In this document: piece after piece, positions 63,945 through 64,000 of the stretch | Layout of the letters: every line of letters starts with the position of its first letter | Numbering within the stretch: position 1 is the first letter of the stretch | Assembly (NCBI RefSeq): GCF_031624635.1 | Contig: NZ_JAMQOQ010000008.1 | Location: 83,998-147,997 of the forward strand | Reading direction: 5' to 3' | DNA length: 64,000 nt | DNA from: Halogeometricum sp. S3BR5-2 | GTDB lineage: Archaea > Halobacteriota > Halobacteria > Halobacteriales > Haloferacaceae | Position numbers and translations under genes: made by a program | The notes under the pieces: model-generated | The model's input: the letters and a program-made list of their open reading frames with translations, nothing else | Told to the model about the DNA's origin: nothing | The model's database searches: none

Positions 63945-64000
63945 ATGCAATGCATTGAGTATTTCCAGCGGCTCGAAGCTGAAGGGCAAGGCTGGGAGCT
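63945..64000 (+). pseudogene. inverted partial copy of the methyltransferase gene, copy B (cut by window end)
   Basis: The plus strand starts exactly at an ATG that corresponds to codon 436 of the methyltransferase and continues in frame, identical for all 56 visible bases. The bases before the ATG differ (GTTG against ATAC). CAATGCATTG is at 63948-63957. The copy lacks motif I and a promoter, so as drawn it would be a silent C-terminal cassette. How far it extends cannot be seen. Confidence 0.85.

Noticed and set aside
1..64000. CRISPR arrays, rRNA and tRNA genes
   Set aside because: I looked for spaced 25-37 bp direct repeats and for tRNA-like cloverleaf sequences in the spacers and saw none; a dedicated tRNA scan was not possible.

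Overview
The window looks like haloarchaeal (class Halobacteria) DNA. Predicted proteins are acidic, many exported proteins carry twin-arginine signals with a lipobox (halocyanin style), TATA-like boxes lie roughly 25-35 bases before starts in several places, and many genes belong to small families I know mainly from haloarchaea (Lrp-TRASH regulator, SHOCT membrane proteins, DUF7521-like and DUF7123-like proteins). I cannot name a species. A partition operon and three recombinase loci suggest that at least the right third is, or came from, a plasmid or integrative element. Whether the whole window is a megaplasmid cannot be decided from the sequence.

Left two thirds (about 0.1-43.8 kb): a metal (mainly copper) and respiration region. 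It opens with a CopZ-like chaperone, a divergent Lrp-type regulator with a TRASH metal-sensing end, and a CopA copper ATPase. Next come small membrane proteins, a Met-rich protein and a blue copper protein, then a complete terminal oxidase cluster on the minus strand (halocyanin-coxA-coxB-coxC-ctaB). Housekeeping and envelope genes follow (APC permease, ICMT-like methyltransferase, DoxX, geranylgeranyl-reductase-like flavoprotein, aconitase, a Tat-exported Lon-like protease, UspA). Two related metal permeases with YHS/TRASH domains (17.6 and 29.3 kb) are present. At 33-40 kb is a cluster of secreted Met-rich, SHOCT, DUF302 and thioredoxin proteins, a halocyanin-SHOCT fusion and an ABC-2 exporter. 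The region ends with an ArsR regulator divergent from an HMA chaperone, a P-type ATPase with an unusual CPG motif, and an FmdE-like protein.

Right third (about 43.8-64 kb): accessory DNA. It starts with a decayed tyrosine recombinase (truncated, frameshifted) and its intact relative, separated by a perfect 28-bp palindrome. A ParA/partner operon follows, preceded by two inverted arrays of 7-bp boxes at exact 13-bp spacing (candidate centromere or origin). Then come small zinc-ribbon genes, a PadR regulator, a SIR2-family protein divergent from a large winged-helix protein (possible defence), several decaying genes, a nucleotidyltransferase toxin-antitoxin-like operon with a palindromic operator candidate, and a second small tyrosine recombinase facing a 1207-residue Eco57I/PglX-like DNA methyltransferase.

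Most striking observation: the last 56 bases of the window (63945-64000) are an exact inverted copy of the methyltransferase gene from its internal codon 436 onward (62477 down to 62422), beginning at a CAATGCATTG palindrome. This is what an invertible N-terminal/promoter cassette with alternative C-terminal halves would look like, with a recombinase gene next door. It suggests a phase-variable restriction or BREX-like system in an archaeon.
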